From positions 1,054,001-1,118,000 of the forward strand of contig JAGTXZ010000010.1 in the NCBI GenBank assembly GCA_018398575.1: 64,000 bases of DNA. The letters run 5' to 3'. The DNA comes from Ampelomyces quisqualis (lineage: Eukaryota > Ascomycota > Dothideomycetes > Pleosporales > Phaeosphaeriaceae). A program made the position numbers and the translations under genes. Shown one piece after another: positions 11,526-21,669 of the stretch. Position 1 is the stretch's first letter, and each line of letters begins with the position of its first letter. The notes beneath the pieces were generated by a model. It saw nothing but the letters and a program-made list of their open reading frames with translations. It searched no databases and was not told the DNA's origin.

Positions 11526-12243
11526 ATGACTACACAACTCTGCAGCATGTCCATCCTCCATCCGTGCAACGGACCCGTAAGTCCACAGCAAAAGCTTGAG
11601 CAAAACCCAAGTATACTGACGATACACCTAGCAGAGCTCTCCATCTCCTGAACCGCCTCGGGCGGCTGCGATCATCAAGTGTGACCCGCTGAAGCCGGAC
11701 CCTGATTCTCCATCGCCATCGCCATCGCCTCCGCCATCGCCAGGCCCTCCCTCCCCTTCGACATGGAGCTCAGGTGTGCTGGTAGACATTGAACCGCCTA
11801 CTTCTCCTTCGCCACGGCCTCCACCACCTCCTGGTCCCAATTCGCCATCGACTTGGAAGTCGAACATGATGGTCGATCGTGACCCTCCGGATTCTCCTTC
11901 TCCTTCACCACCTCCTTCGCCTGGTCCGAATTCGCCATCGACTTGGGGCTCAGGTGTGATGCTGGATATTGAACCGCCTACTTCTCCGTCGCCACCGCCT
12001 CCACCGCCTCCTGGTCCAAATTCGCCTTCAAGCTGGGACTTACAGCAGTTTCTATCACGCTCTCCTCGCCCTTCGCCTCCTCCATCCCCCCCGCCCAACT
12101 CGCCCTCAAATCGGCGCTCTGTTATGGTAGATCGTGACCCGCCGGATTCTCCATCTCCATCGCCTCCTCCTTCTCCTGGTCCGAATTCGCCTTCGACCTG
12201 GAATATGGATCTTGATATGCCTTCTTTTGTAGCTTGCTGTTGA
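11526..12243 (+). CDS. Proline/serine-rich tandem-repeat protein
   Basis: Two exons, 11526-11576 and 11635-12243, joined by a 58-nt GT-AG intron in phase 0, give 219 residues. Exon 1 encodes MTTQLCSMSILHPCNGP; exon 2 starts SSPSPEPPRAAAIIKCDP. The body is a chain of units of about 25-30 residues ending in GPNSPSTW or a variant. Two kinds alternate: one with DIEPPTSPSP, the other with DRDPPDSPSP. Each holds a run of Pro/Ser (PPSPGP, PPPPPGP). The spacing is regular at DNA level too. No signal peptide or membrane segment is obvious. Such P/S repeats are usual in cell-wall or extended linker proteins, but I do not recognise a family. The Gly/Asp-rich frame on the opposite strand is its mirror image. 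Confidence 0.6.
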
Positions 12244-12541
12244 GGCGAAAATCTGAGGTAGAGCATAAGCAAGAAGTATACTGGAGGATGAGCAGAAATT
12301 CAGGATCAAGTGGATTGATAGCTATGAATTATCATGGGCCTTATAGCTTCTAGTACAAATCTAACAAACTCCTGATTATGCATGATGCGATGACATATAT
12401 TGCTCAGATGTGAGACGCTCTTGTGAGGTCGTTGTGATGGTGACTCAAAGATCGGCAAGTTTAGGCGAGGGCAGCTCTCCTCCGAGAAGCGCATCGTGAA
12501 CTTTTTGCGACGATGACGCCAGTTATCACCCACATACGCCC

Positions 12542-13563
12542 ATGATGTCGCATGTCGTCGAGGACACAGAGGGAAGCCAACAGAGTCGTATGCAGCGACT
12601 GAAATCCTCTTCGGGCATTTTTGCCGTTCCCACGCCCATCAAGCAGCTCTTTGACAAGTTTCCGCTGCTTACGTACTCTGTCAACGATCTACCACAACGC
12701 GCACCACAACACCGCGATGCGCACGTGCTGTACACTTTCACAACAGAGGAGGCCGCGCAGAGGGGCCTGCCGTCGTACAATCCAGCGTGTCTGAAGTGGC
12801 AGGTGAGAACTGTATCCGAAGCCTATACCACACCCCACTCATGACATGCATGCAGGCATACCTCAAATTCTCAAACATCGACTTCCGGATAGCTGCTGCA
12901 AACAATCATGCCTCCCCGAGTGGTTCCCTTCCTTTCGTAATACCTGCTTCACCCGAACCATATAAGCACATGCAGCCAGTGCCTTCAGCCAAGTTGCAAA
13001 AATGGGCCATGAAAAACAGCATAAAGGCCATAGAAGAATCGGGAGATGTGCGATATGAAGCGTACTTGTCGCTGTTGGATCACCGAATACGGAGAGCCTG
13101 GGTTGGTTCAGCGCTCGTTGGCGTCGAAGACTGTACTGACAAACAGCAGCTCTACTGCATCTACCTCTCCAGGAACTCCACATCCATCGCCGAACCTCTT
13201 TACATCCTCCCCACATCGGGCAACCCCTTTGTCCGCCTCACGGTAGCTCGAGAGTTGCGACAAGCCGCTGAGAAGGAGCTTCTCAAGTTCTCCGCCGCCA
13301 TAAATGCCGAATCACTTTACCACCAAGCAGAAGAAGCCTTTGCAGCCTTGGAGACTCTGCTGGGCAAATACGAGTGGTTCTTCGGTGCTTCCAGGCCTGG
13401 CCTGTTCGATGCAAGCGTCTTTGCATATACGCATCTCCTACTGGATGACGGACTCGGCAAGGGTTGGCTCGACACGCGTCTGCGTGACGCGCTAAAGTCG
13501 CGAAAACGCCTGATTTCGCACCGGAACCACATACTCACCACTTATTTTCCTGAGCAGTTCTAG
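12542..13563 (+). CDS. Mitochondrial SAM-complex subunit, Sam35/metaxin-like
   Basis: Two exons, 12542-12802 and 12856-13563, joined by a 53-nt GT-AG intron in phase 0, give 322 residues. The family is GST-like: a thioredoxin-type N-terminal half (FAVPTPIKQLFDKFPLLTY, then LPSYNPACLKWQAYLKFSNIDF and a conserved NNHASPSGSLPFV) and an all-helical metaxin C-terminal half with FFGASRPGLFDASVFAYTHLL. Metaxin/Sam35/Sam37 proteins sit on the cytosolic face of the mitochondrial outer membrane and help insert beta-barrel proteins. The length agrees with yeast Sam35 and Sam37 (about 330). The N-terminal pattern looks closer to Sam35/Tob38, but I cannot exclude Sam37. The start could be 12,542 or the next codon. 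Confidence 0.75.
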
Positions 13564-14044
13564 TTCCTGCATCTAGAATCTGTTACTTTGGTAACATAAT
13601 CTGCTACGGGCGAGGAGGCAGTTGAGCTCTTCGACGGAACATTGTACATTGTTTGTAAGATGCGTTTAGACCACGCATAGAGCGCATCATCTCTCACAAG
13701 GCCCCAGAAATTCGGCGCCGGGCGCACGCCGTCACACACTTGGCGCGAACTAGAAATGGCGGACGCACCTCTGAGTCACGGTGCGGGATCTTGCACGACA
13801 TTTACCCAAAACGGAAACGGAAGATGAAGGGCAGGGCGCGTGGAAGACTCATTGGCCAGTATATATTCGGCTTCAGGAACCCATCAAACAGGCCATCGTA
13901 CCTCATATTTTCGACTCGAGCATTTGGATACAAATTTTAGTGCAAGTGGGGTACTTGTTCAGCTGGAAAAGTATCGTTACTCCGTACCAATCAACAGTTG
14001 CCCACGCACTTCGGCACTCACAAACCTACAAAGAGCACGCTAAG
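13564..14044. other. Intergenic region before the methyltransferase
   Basis: No gene is seen. It contains a TACTCCGTA motif at 13,978-13,986, about 60 nt before the methyltransferase ATG. The methyltransferase frame stays open upstream to 13,781 but contains no ATG. Confidence 0.4.
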
Positions 14045-15025
14045 ATGACACAACCAACGTCGGTCAACATGACCTTCGATACCTCGCTTATCGATCTAAA
14101 TCCAAACGCCTCCTTTTCGACGACAGAATCAGATCCTTCTGATATCGGTGCCAGCACAACCAAGACTCCTACGACGAAGCAGTCGACCCCCCCTCAGACG
14201 ATTCGGTCCAATGTTACACCGTTACCGACCGAGTCATCGACACCAGTCCAGCACATCAAAACTAAAGAGGCATACGATCAATGGGCATCAGTCTACGACT
14301 CAGATGGCAACATGCTACAAGCTATTGACGACATCGAACTCTCCAATTCCCATTTTTTATCAGATTTCTTCAACCGAGTGCAGATGAGGGCCGCTGCCGA
14401 CACCGTTTTGCTACTTGACCTAGGTTGCGGCACTGGCCGGAACACTGCTAAACTGCTGGATCTCGCAATGCAGGTGGACAGGCCTCATACACTGATTGGT
14501 CTTGACTTCTCCGCGCACATGCTGAGCGCCGCTGCCAACAAATTACAGCCATGCAACGTTGAACCCAAACGCATAAGGCTTCGGCTCGAATCCTGCGATT
14601 GCTTCCCGACAGCCGACAATCCTTCTGAAAACCCAGTTCCGTTCGTGGTCAGATGCACACCCGAACCGATCCATGGGGTTATTAGTACCTTGGTCCTCGA
14701 ACACGTACCTCTCAAAGCGTTCTTCGCCACCCTTTCGGCCTTGCTGCAACATGGAGGTTTTGCACTCGTCACAAACATGCACCCCGACATGGGTGCCAGC
14801 TCACAAGCTGGCTTCGTGAACAAAGATGGCGTTAAGATTAGGGGGTCGAGCTTTGTGCACACAGTGGAGGATACGGTCAAAGAAGCGAGGAGTGCTGGGT
14901 TCCACGTACTCGAGACTAGGGAGAGGGAGATGAAGATGGAGGACGTGGAGAGTGATGCGGTTGGAGAGAGGGGGCGGAAGTGGATTGGTACAAAGGTCTG
15001 GTTCGGATTAGTGCTTGTAAGATGA
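14045..15025 (+). CDS. SAM-dependent methyltransferase (class I)
   Basis: A single exon of 326 residues. After a low-complexity Thr/Ser-rich N-terminus of about 75 residues comes EAYDQWASVYDSDGN, typical of the start of the methyltransferase 11/12/25 fold. Motif I, LLDLGCGTGRNTAKLL, lies at about residue 123 and is followed by LIGLDFSAHML (acidic residue binding the ribose) and GVISTLVLEHVPL (motif IV/V). The substrate cannot be told; the closest general look is the UbiE/small-molecule group. The first ATG of the open frame (context AAGATGA) is taken as the start. No other biosynthetic gene is adjacent, so a role with the megasynthase 10 kb away is not implied. Confidence 0.8.
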   Translation: MTQPTSVNMTFDTSLIDLNPNASFSTTESDPSDIGASTTKTPTTKQSTPPQTIRSNVTPLPTESSTPVQHIKTKEAYDQWASVYDSDGNMLQAIDDIELSNSHFLSDFFNRVQMRAAADTVLLLDLGCGTGRNTAKLLDLAMQVDRPHTLIGLDFSAHMLSAAANKLQPCNVEPKRIRLRLESCDCFPTADNPSENPVPFVVRCTPEPIHGVISTLVLEHVPLKAFFATLSALLQHGGFALVTNMHPDMGASSQAGFVNKDGVKIRGSSFVHTVEDTVKEARSAGFHVLETREREMKMEDVESDAVGERGRKWIGTKVWFGLVLVR

Positions 15026-15441
15026 GCTCGAGGAAAGTTGAGAAAACATGTCATGGCATGGTGACGAAATGTTTGACCTATGAGACCAAGAAGCGGACGG
15101 TGAGGTGAGCCTACAAGCAGTTTTCTAATGTCTTTTAGTGTGTGTCGAAACCTCCGCAATCAACAATTCTTTTCTGCCTCAGATTGCTGCGTATATTTAT
15201 ATAAGCGTTCGAATGCTGCGTAACCGCCTGGGATAGTAAAGCGTGATGCCAACCCCATAACCGGCGTTACGCTGCTCAGAGATACGGAGTTCGGAGTTCG
15301 CTAGCGCCGGCTTGCTAAGTATAAGGACCACATCCGACTGCCGCTTCCTGCGCTCTTTTATAGCCTTTTCCTGCCCCCGCTTATGGTGCCATCTTCCCTA
15401 AGCCAGATCATTAGGCTTATGACTGCGCATCGCAGCGGATC
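15026..15441. other. Promoter region of the MetAP2 gene
   Basis: No gene is seen. A TATA-like run (tttatataag) occurs near 15,197-15,206, and a near copy of the TACGGAGTA motif followed by a second cggagt at 15,283-15,297. The rest is unremarkable. Confidence 0.35.
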
Positions 15442-17019
15442 ATGGGCTCCAAAACACCCAATGGCCACGGTCAAGGCCCTAATGGTTTGACTGAGCCATC
15501 TCTAATCAACAATTCTGAGCTAAAGCCCTGTTTAGGACCATCATCAAACGCCGCAATTAACTCAGCAAATCCTCCAAAGTCAGATGCAGCTAGTGGACTT
15601 GTCCATTGCGCACTCGAGGATCAAGACGGGGACGACAGCGACAACGACAACGACGATGCCGACAAGCATGGAGCTGACTTGAACGAAAACAACCAATCCA
15701 GCAACGGTAGGATCATTGCTGAGTCATATGAGAGTAGGCCTAACGTGAGTAGCGAACAAGAAGAAGAGCAAGAAGGCGTCCAACATGCAGCAGTCCACTC
15801 CGCCCAGAGTCCCACTTACCGAGCTCTTTCCGAACCAACCCTATCCAGAGGGTGAAATCGTCGAATATGCTGCCAAGGATGAGAATTTCCAACGCACTAC
15901 TGCCGAAGAAATTCGTCATGTGTCTGCGATGACCAACATGGACGATGAATTCCTAGGCGACTATCGCAAAGCCGCTGAGATTCATCGCCAAGTCCGGCAG
16001 CATGTCCAGAGCATCGCAAATCCCGGTGTATCCATGACCGAACTTGCGCACGAAATTGACGAAGGCGTGCGAGCCCTCACTGGACATGCGGGTCTCCGCA
16101 AAGGAGATGCACTCAAGGCTGGCTTGGCGTTTCCCACGGGCCTTTGCTTGAACAATATTGGTGCACACTGGACTCCTAATACTGGCGCCAAGGAGGTTAT
16201 TCTGCAGTACGAGGACGTCCTCAAAGTGGATTTCGGTGTACATGTCAATGGCAGGATTGTTGACAGTGCGTTCACTGTAACTGCTAACCCAGTCTACGAT
16301 CCGTTACTTGAAGCCGTCCGAGCAGCAACGAATACTGGTCTCAAGGTATATGATCTTCTTTCCGGATACCTTCGTCAAACTAACGATGTCAATCCAGGAA
16401 GTTGGTCCTGATGCCCGCATATCCCATATATCCAAGGCTATCCAAGAAGTCATGGAATCCTACGAAGTTACCCTAAACAACAAAACCATCGCCGTCAAAG
16501 CCGTCCGCAACATCAGAGGTCACAATATCTTACGATACAAGATCCATGGCGACAAACAAGTCCCTTTTGTAGCTTCCAAAACCACGCAGCGCATGGAAGA
16601 AGGCGACATTTTTGCCATCGAAACATTTGGCACAACAGGCAAAGGCATGCTCAGGGACGACGTGGGGATATACGGCTACGGACGAAACGCAAACGTGAGC
16701 GCGGTGGGGCTGCATCATGCGTCTGCGAAGCAGTTGTTGAAGACCATTGATGAGAATTTCGGATCGCTGGTTTTCGCGAAGAGATATCTGGAGCGTCTGC
16801 CTAGCGTCAAGAATTATCATCTTGGTATGAGATCGCTGGTGCAGGCGGGGATTGTGGAGTCGTATGCGCCGCTCGTGGATGTTGCGGGGAGTTATGTTGC
16901 GCAGTTTGAACATGTGAGTAGTGAGAGCAGAGAACCGAAAGATAGATACTGATGATGTGTAGACTGTGCTGTTGAGGCCGAATTGTAAGGAGGTGGTCTC
17001 GAGGGGTGATGATTACTGA
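15442..17019 (+). CDS. Methionine aminopeptidase 2 (divergent copy)
   Basis: Four exons, 15442-15706, 15753-16345, 16398-16913 and 16963-17019, give 476 residues. MetAP2 removes the initiator Met from nascent proteins using two metal ions. Intron 1 (46 nt) has a perfect CTAAC branch site just before its AG. It joins the acidic N-terminus (DQDGDDSDNDNDD) to a Lys cluster (NKKKSKKA), the usual MetAP2 layout; read without it the frame misses the Lys block. The catalytic half has the expected ligands: His of AHWTPN (about 224), two Asp in VDFGVHVNGRIVDSAF (about 246 and 257), His of RGHN (about 326), Glu of AIETFG (about 360) and Glu of QFEH (about 456). Several conserved neighbours are altered (NLNHCAAHY reads CLNNIGAHW; GHSIGQY reads GHNILRY), so it may be a second, divergent paralogue, as many ascomycetes have. 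Confidence 0.88.
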
Positions 17020-17435
17020 GAGTGGAGAGCTGGCCGGATGAGGAAGAAGAGAGGGCATCGAACATGCTGATGGAGACAAGAACAGAAAGAAAGACTTCAA
17101 CAGTCGCTTGAGGGTTTCAACAGAGATAATTCAACATTTCTCAAAGCTGCTAGATGCAGGAAGAATAGTTGGGCACATTGTAGAGCAGTCGCGAGCATGT
17201 CACTTGTGAGGTAAGTAAATCCGCGCCAGAACAATAAGAGAAGACGTAAGTTTCTTTTAAAAGAGTCTCATGCGGCCCTCCGCTAAATTCACACTTGACA
17301 TGCAGCTTGGACCCCGCATAAGCAGAAGCGTGATGCGTGTTTGGCGGACCCCACCAGCTAAGCTACACATGCCACGCATCAGCCTATTTACAGCACAACT
17401 TTACTTCAGCTCCATGATACCTCACAATTTATACC
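17020..17435. other. Intergenic region before the HET gene
   Basis: No gene or repeat is seen. The last 40 nt before the HET start contain an AT-rich tract (cacaatttatacc) that could serve as the core promoter. Confidence 0.35.
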
Positions 17436-18659
17436 ATGCGTCTTCTGCGCCTCGATGCCAAAAACTCGAAATGGGTCCTTGAAGACTTCACCAGGAAGAC
17501 TGTTCCACTCTACGCGATCCTCTCTCACACGTGGGGCTGCGATGGCGATGAGATCAAGTTCGACGACGTCGCGGACGGGCAGCGGGCGTACAACGACACC
17601 AGCAAATCAGGCTACGAGAAACTCCGCTTCTGTCAAAAGCGGGTGGAAAAAGATGGGCTGAGGTACTTCTGGATTGACACTTGTTGCATCAAAAAGTCTG
17701 ATGGTTTTGAGTTGCAGCGGTCACTTGCCTCTATGTTCTACTGGTATCAGAGGGCTATCAGGTGCTATGTGTGGCTCGAGGATGTATCCATCAAAGATGC
17801 TACTGGGAAGCCGGAGTCCAAGTGGGAAAGCCCATTCTCAACAAGCAAGTGGTTTGGCCGTGGCTGGACGCTTCAAGAATTACTAGCCCCAGACAACGTG
17901 AGCTTCTTCTCCAAGGAGGGCAAGTTCATCGGCGACAAAAAGATGTTGGCAAACACGATCAGTACCGTCACGCGCATCCCCAGTCCAGCGCTCAGTGGCG
18001 TCGATCTATTGCGCTTCAGCACAGAAGAACGTCTCTCGTGGACAAAGGGCCGCGTTACCACCATGCCAGAAGACTCTGCGTACTGCTTATTCGGACTCCT
18101 CGATGTAGAGCTGCCCACCCTTTACGCAGACGGCGAGTACACCAAGAGAAAAGCCGTCGCCATGGAACGGCTCCAAAAAGCCGTCGATGACAAAGTCGCC
18201 ATTACCAAGCAGCCCGAAAACATCATCCGCGTTGGCGGCGCATCCTATACCGACCTCACCACCCTGACTCAAGACCAACTCGCAGCCCTCGACACCGACC
18301 TCGCTGAATTCTGCAAATGGCTCCTCGACGGCTTTCCGCCTACATACACCGAAAAGACAATCGGGTCCGGCGAAACACTAACGAAGCTATCGCACAACGC
18401 AGGCAGGCGCTTAAAGCGCTTGCTAACGAAGTACAGTGTGCGCTATGACGATCTCTCACATCTAGATAGTACCGTGCAGTCGTGGAAAGAGCCGTGGGGA
18501 CGCTATAGGAACAAAAAAGCCACGGCGCAGAAGCGGGTGCAGGGGCTGCTGGAAAACCGATGGTATTGGACGATGAAGCACGAGGAGGTTTGGACAGGGA
18601 TGATGGCGGCGGTTACGTTGGAGGGAATCATGGTTTGGAGGGGCATGTGGAAAATATGA
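17436..18659 (+). CDS. HET-domain (heterokaryon incompatibility) protein
   Basis: A single exon of 407 residues. It starts with the classical HET opening MRLLRLDAKNSKW, then LYAILSHTWG at about residue 25-34, DEIKFDDV, KLRFCQKRVEKDGLRYFWIDTCCIKK at about 62-88, and SKWFGRGWTLQELLAP at about 136-150. The region ends with the RVTTMPEDSAYCLFGLLDV block. This is the short HET-domain type; there is no NACHT or ankyrin/WD repeat C-terminus, only about 150 residues of unrecognised, mostly helical sequence. HET proteins trigger cell death on non-self recognition between hyphae; what this one recognises cannot be said. A possible decayed HET fragment lies 1.3 kb downstream. Confidence 0.9.
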   Translation: MRLLRLDAKNSKWVLEDFTRKTVPLYAILSHTWGCDGDEIKFDDVADGQRAYNDTSKSGYEKLRFCQKRVEKDGLRYFWIDTCCIKKSDGFELQRSLASMFYWYQRAIRCYVWLEDVSIKDATGKPESKWESPFSTSKWFGRGWTLQELLAPDNVSFFSKEGKFIGDKKMLANTISTVTRIPSPALSGVDLLRFSTEERLSWTKGRVTTMPEDSAYCLFGLLDVELPTLYADGEYTKRKAVAMERLQKAVDDKVAITKQPENIIRVGGASYTDLTTLTQDQLAALDTDLAEFCKWLLDGFPPTYTEKTIGSGETLTKLSHNAGRRLKRLLTKYSVRYDDLSHLDSTVQSWKEPWGRYRNKKATAQKRVQGLLENRWYWTMKHEEVWTGMMAAVTLEGIMVWRGMWKI

Positions 18660-20790
18660 CATGGGATCTGAAAAGAATTGATGTTACCTCGGGCGTGTCA
18701 AAAAAAAAACCAGCTGCCAAAGGAATTGTGGTGGGTATTTTGGCAGAGTTTACTATGGTCACGCGTACCCACTCGCTGCCCCACCCTTTTCCAATCTAAA
18801 CACAACCATTTGCGAAGCTTGTCTTAGAGCACACACGTAATTGCTAATACAAGTGTTAAAACAAGCGGTGGATGTAGTACGAACGCCCTTAAAGAATAGT
18901 GTTGGATAAAACCTATACAGATCACTGACGCCCGCACACGTTGTCGCCGTGCGCACAACAGGCATTGACTCAGGCGACAAAATGCACGTAGCAGATCTCT
19001 CGCCTTCGTCACATACGAAGCCACTGCAGCTGCCTGTTCTTGTACATAGTAAGCAGGTATTCTCTAAGCTGTACGTGGCATCGTGATTGGTATGTTGGTC
19101 CAGTGGCTTGGTGTATTTACACAGCAGCCGATGCCCCTGTACCTTTTTCTTCACACACCTTGGCACCGAACGGCGGCATAGCATACGAATACGCCAACCG
19201 CTAAAATTATCGATGTGCGCAATGACGTTGCACACCGCCACAGCGATGCTGGAGGTTCTTAGTATGTTCATGTAGAGAATTGACGCCTGGCAAAAGTGAT
19301 GCTGGCTTTAGGGAGGCATGTTGTGTGTGTCGAGTTAATATATTTGCAGGGAACGGTGCGGCGAGGACGTATGAGGGAACGATTGGTCTAGTCACATATG
19401 TCAATGCTACGACAATCTATGTGTGTATGTGTCGTAAACTTGACCTGATTAGGGAATTATGACCATCATTCATCGCTATATACAAGATATGAGTTGGCAA
19501 AATGGGGGTGGAAGCACCTTGAGCGAAGCTATCGCGAAACCCTTGGACATGCTGCTCAGGAGAACACGTCCGCTGTTTAAGGCGAATTAAATGGCACTTT
19601 TAGGCCGGCCATCGAGAGTAACTGTCCGATTGAACATCGCGGTCTTTGCGCCCCAGCAAATTGGCATAGCCAGTCGCAACCAACTATGTTCCCTTGGAAT
19701 ATCCTTCATTTCGATATCTCCGGTTGGTAAAAGGGTCCTCTTTTCATGCTTATTGTGTTCGAGCACTGTTGACATTCTTGATAACGTTCAGTGGTTCATC
19801 GCTCTCTTACCGTAAGGGAGAGATCTCAGAGATCTCAAAAAATTCGTGCCGCCTATTCAAGCCCCACAATTGCCTTCTCGTTTTTCCTTCTTCCCCAACT
19901 CCTGAACCGGCACTGTTGGCAACGATGATGTGGAGCGGGACGTGAGAATTTGGAGACAATGACGAGATCAAATTCAACGAGCAATGTATCACTTATTTTC
20001 ATTTAAGAATCATGTCTTGCTCGCAAACTCCGCTATAGTGGTACAAGATAGCACTAAAATGTGCCAAAAAACATACAACAGGAGGGATTCGCCAATGGTC
20101 ACCCACTTGACTACTAGTCTCCCGGTCGAAGGCTTAACGTGTGGAGAGCGAACGGGATCCAGTGTGATCCTCCGCCTGTGGTCGTATGTGTCAGTCTATC
20201 AAATTATATTGGAACATAATGTGCATCAAAGCAAGTGTAAACCTTGGAGGGCCATTTCCAACACGTGACTCTTGGCTCCACAATTACACTAGTACATCCG
20301 CAGGCCTATACCTATTGACGAATGAATGCATTCATTCATGAGATTGACATGTACTTGCGTCCAAATCGCCGACAAGTGGCATGATACTGCGGTGCTTCGA
20401 TGCGAGAGCATCGTGGTTCCGCCAGCGTGACACATGATCTTGCTAACTTAGCTAGTGCCAGCGATTAGCTTACCACGTGGTTCCCAATCGACCCGCTTTC
20501 GGATCAACAAGAAGTTAAGAACGTCCTCGAAACGCCCCCACGTACCACAACGCCCGTCGCTCGCAACCTCACCCGCGCGCGGGAAACCCTTGGCTAGGTA
20601 CTCCGTAGCTGCAAAAGCAATCCACGGTGCGCGAAGAAACTCGCTAGCGTCAAAAATTGCGAAACTGCCAGGGGCGTTGATCGTACTCGCGAAACCACTC
20701 GCTTTTCGCGAGCCGCAAACACAGGAAGGCAAGAGACTTGTGCACTCGGATTACTCCCACGGACCATGAGTTCCTTCTCCGTACAGCTGC

Positions 20791-20806
20791 TACGGAGTAC
20801 TCCGTA
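20791..20806. repeat. Perfect 16-bp palindrome of the TACTCCGTA motif
   Basis: tacggagtactccgta reads the same on both strands. A further ctccgta at 20,778-20,784 can pair with the tacggag at 20,791-20,797 across a short loop, so a hairpin is also possible. The half-site TACTCCGTA occurs again at 20,599-20,607 and in other intergenic stretches of this window. Confidence 0.6.
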
Positions 20807-21595
20807 CTAGGTGGTCCAGGATGGACGACTCTCGGCTGCCAGATCCCAGCCACATTCAATTGGTCCGAACTTGAGGTCATAGCGCTCGCTGTCGCTTGGC
20901 AAGGGCCAAGGCCATTTTCGAATTGTCGTGCCGCAATTCTACCAGCCACGGGTTAGGCCATGAATCACACAAGGCTTATCCGGCATCATCTTGCTACGCT
21001 TGTCCACAATGCGTGGTCTACGAGTGCGTTGACCTTGGTAACGATTGACGGAGACCGGCTGGTTGATGTTCAGCTACGTAAACTATCGATAAACCACCGA
21101 GAACATTCCTGGCAATACGTTTGCGATCGCCTGGGATTGACGTTCCACATTCTTCATCATCTCAGCAGCTCTGGTTTCAGAAAAAAGAAATGAAAAACAT
21201 GATGTGAACAAAGTCCATCGGCCCGACCGATGCAGAAGCAGCTTCGCAACGCTCTCTTCCGACCATGTGGCCCTTGCTGCGCACACGTGAGAAACACATA
21301 ACGGGACATCGACTCCAAGGAGCGTCTACCTAGACGCCGAACCTTCAGATTGACTACATCACACCGAATATCAGCCTATTTTTAGAGAACCTTAGCCTCT
21401 GGTAAAAGATATTGACCTCTAACGCGGAACATCACGGTGCTCCGCGAGGCACAATCCGTCCTCCCAGCCGCGTCAGGTAAAAAACTAAAGTATGCTGCTG
21501 AAAGTACATAGTATCCGATCCGAATGCGTCATGGAATTTAAGACTAGGTCGCGGAATCGTTCTAGTCATTTGTTCAGTCACTCGCTCTGGTGTGT

Positions 21596-21601
21596 TATAA
21601 A
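21596..21601 (+). promoter_or_regulatory. TATA box of the large secreted protein gene
   Basis: TATAAA lies 74 nt before the ATG at 21,670, a normal spacing for a TATA-driven fungal gene with a short leader. Confidence 0.45.
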
Positions 21602-21669
21602 CCGTCCATTGCACGTACACCTGCAATTCACTCACTGCCATCTCATAATACTCAGTTTTCACTCGAATC

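Larger units (their letters stand above)
18660..21669. other. Three-kilobase interval without a supported gene
   Basis: Open frames up to 170 codons occur on both strands but none resembles a protein or forms a sensible exon chain. Items of note are a short stretch at about 19,945-19,980 that resembles the beginning of a HET domain (GDNDEIKFNE), and a cluster of TACTCCGTA motifs around 20,599-20,806. The last 100 nt hold the promoter of the secreted-protein gene. I see no tRNA or rRNA gene. Confidence 0.4.

Noticed and set aside
11628..12272. Gly/Asp-rich 214-codon minus-strand frame
   Set aside because: It is the complement of the proline-rich repeat, which has a TATA box, a start and an intron on the plus strand.
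15442..15855. MetAP2 first exon read straight to a stop at 15,855
   Set aside because: That frame misses the lysine block and the catalytic half; a 46-nt intron with a perfect branch site restores both.
18759..19271. 170-codon minus-strand frame
   Set aside because: No similarity to any family and no neighbour or promoter evidence.
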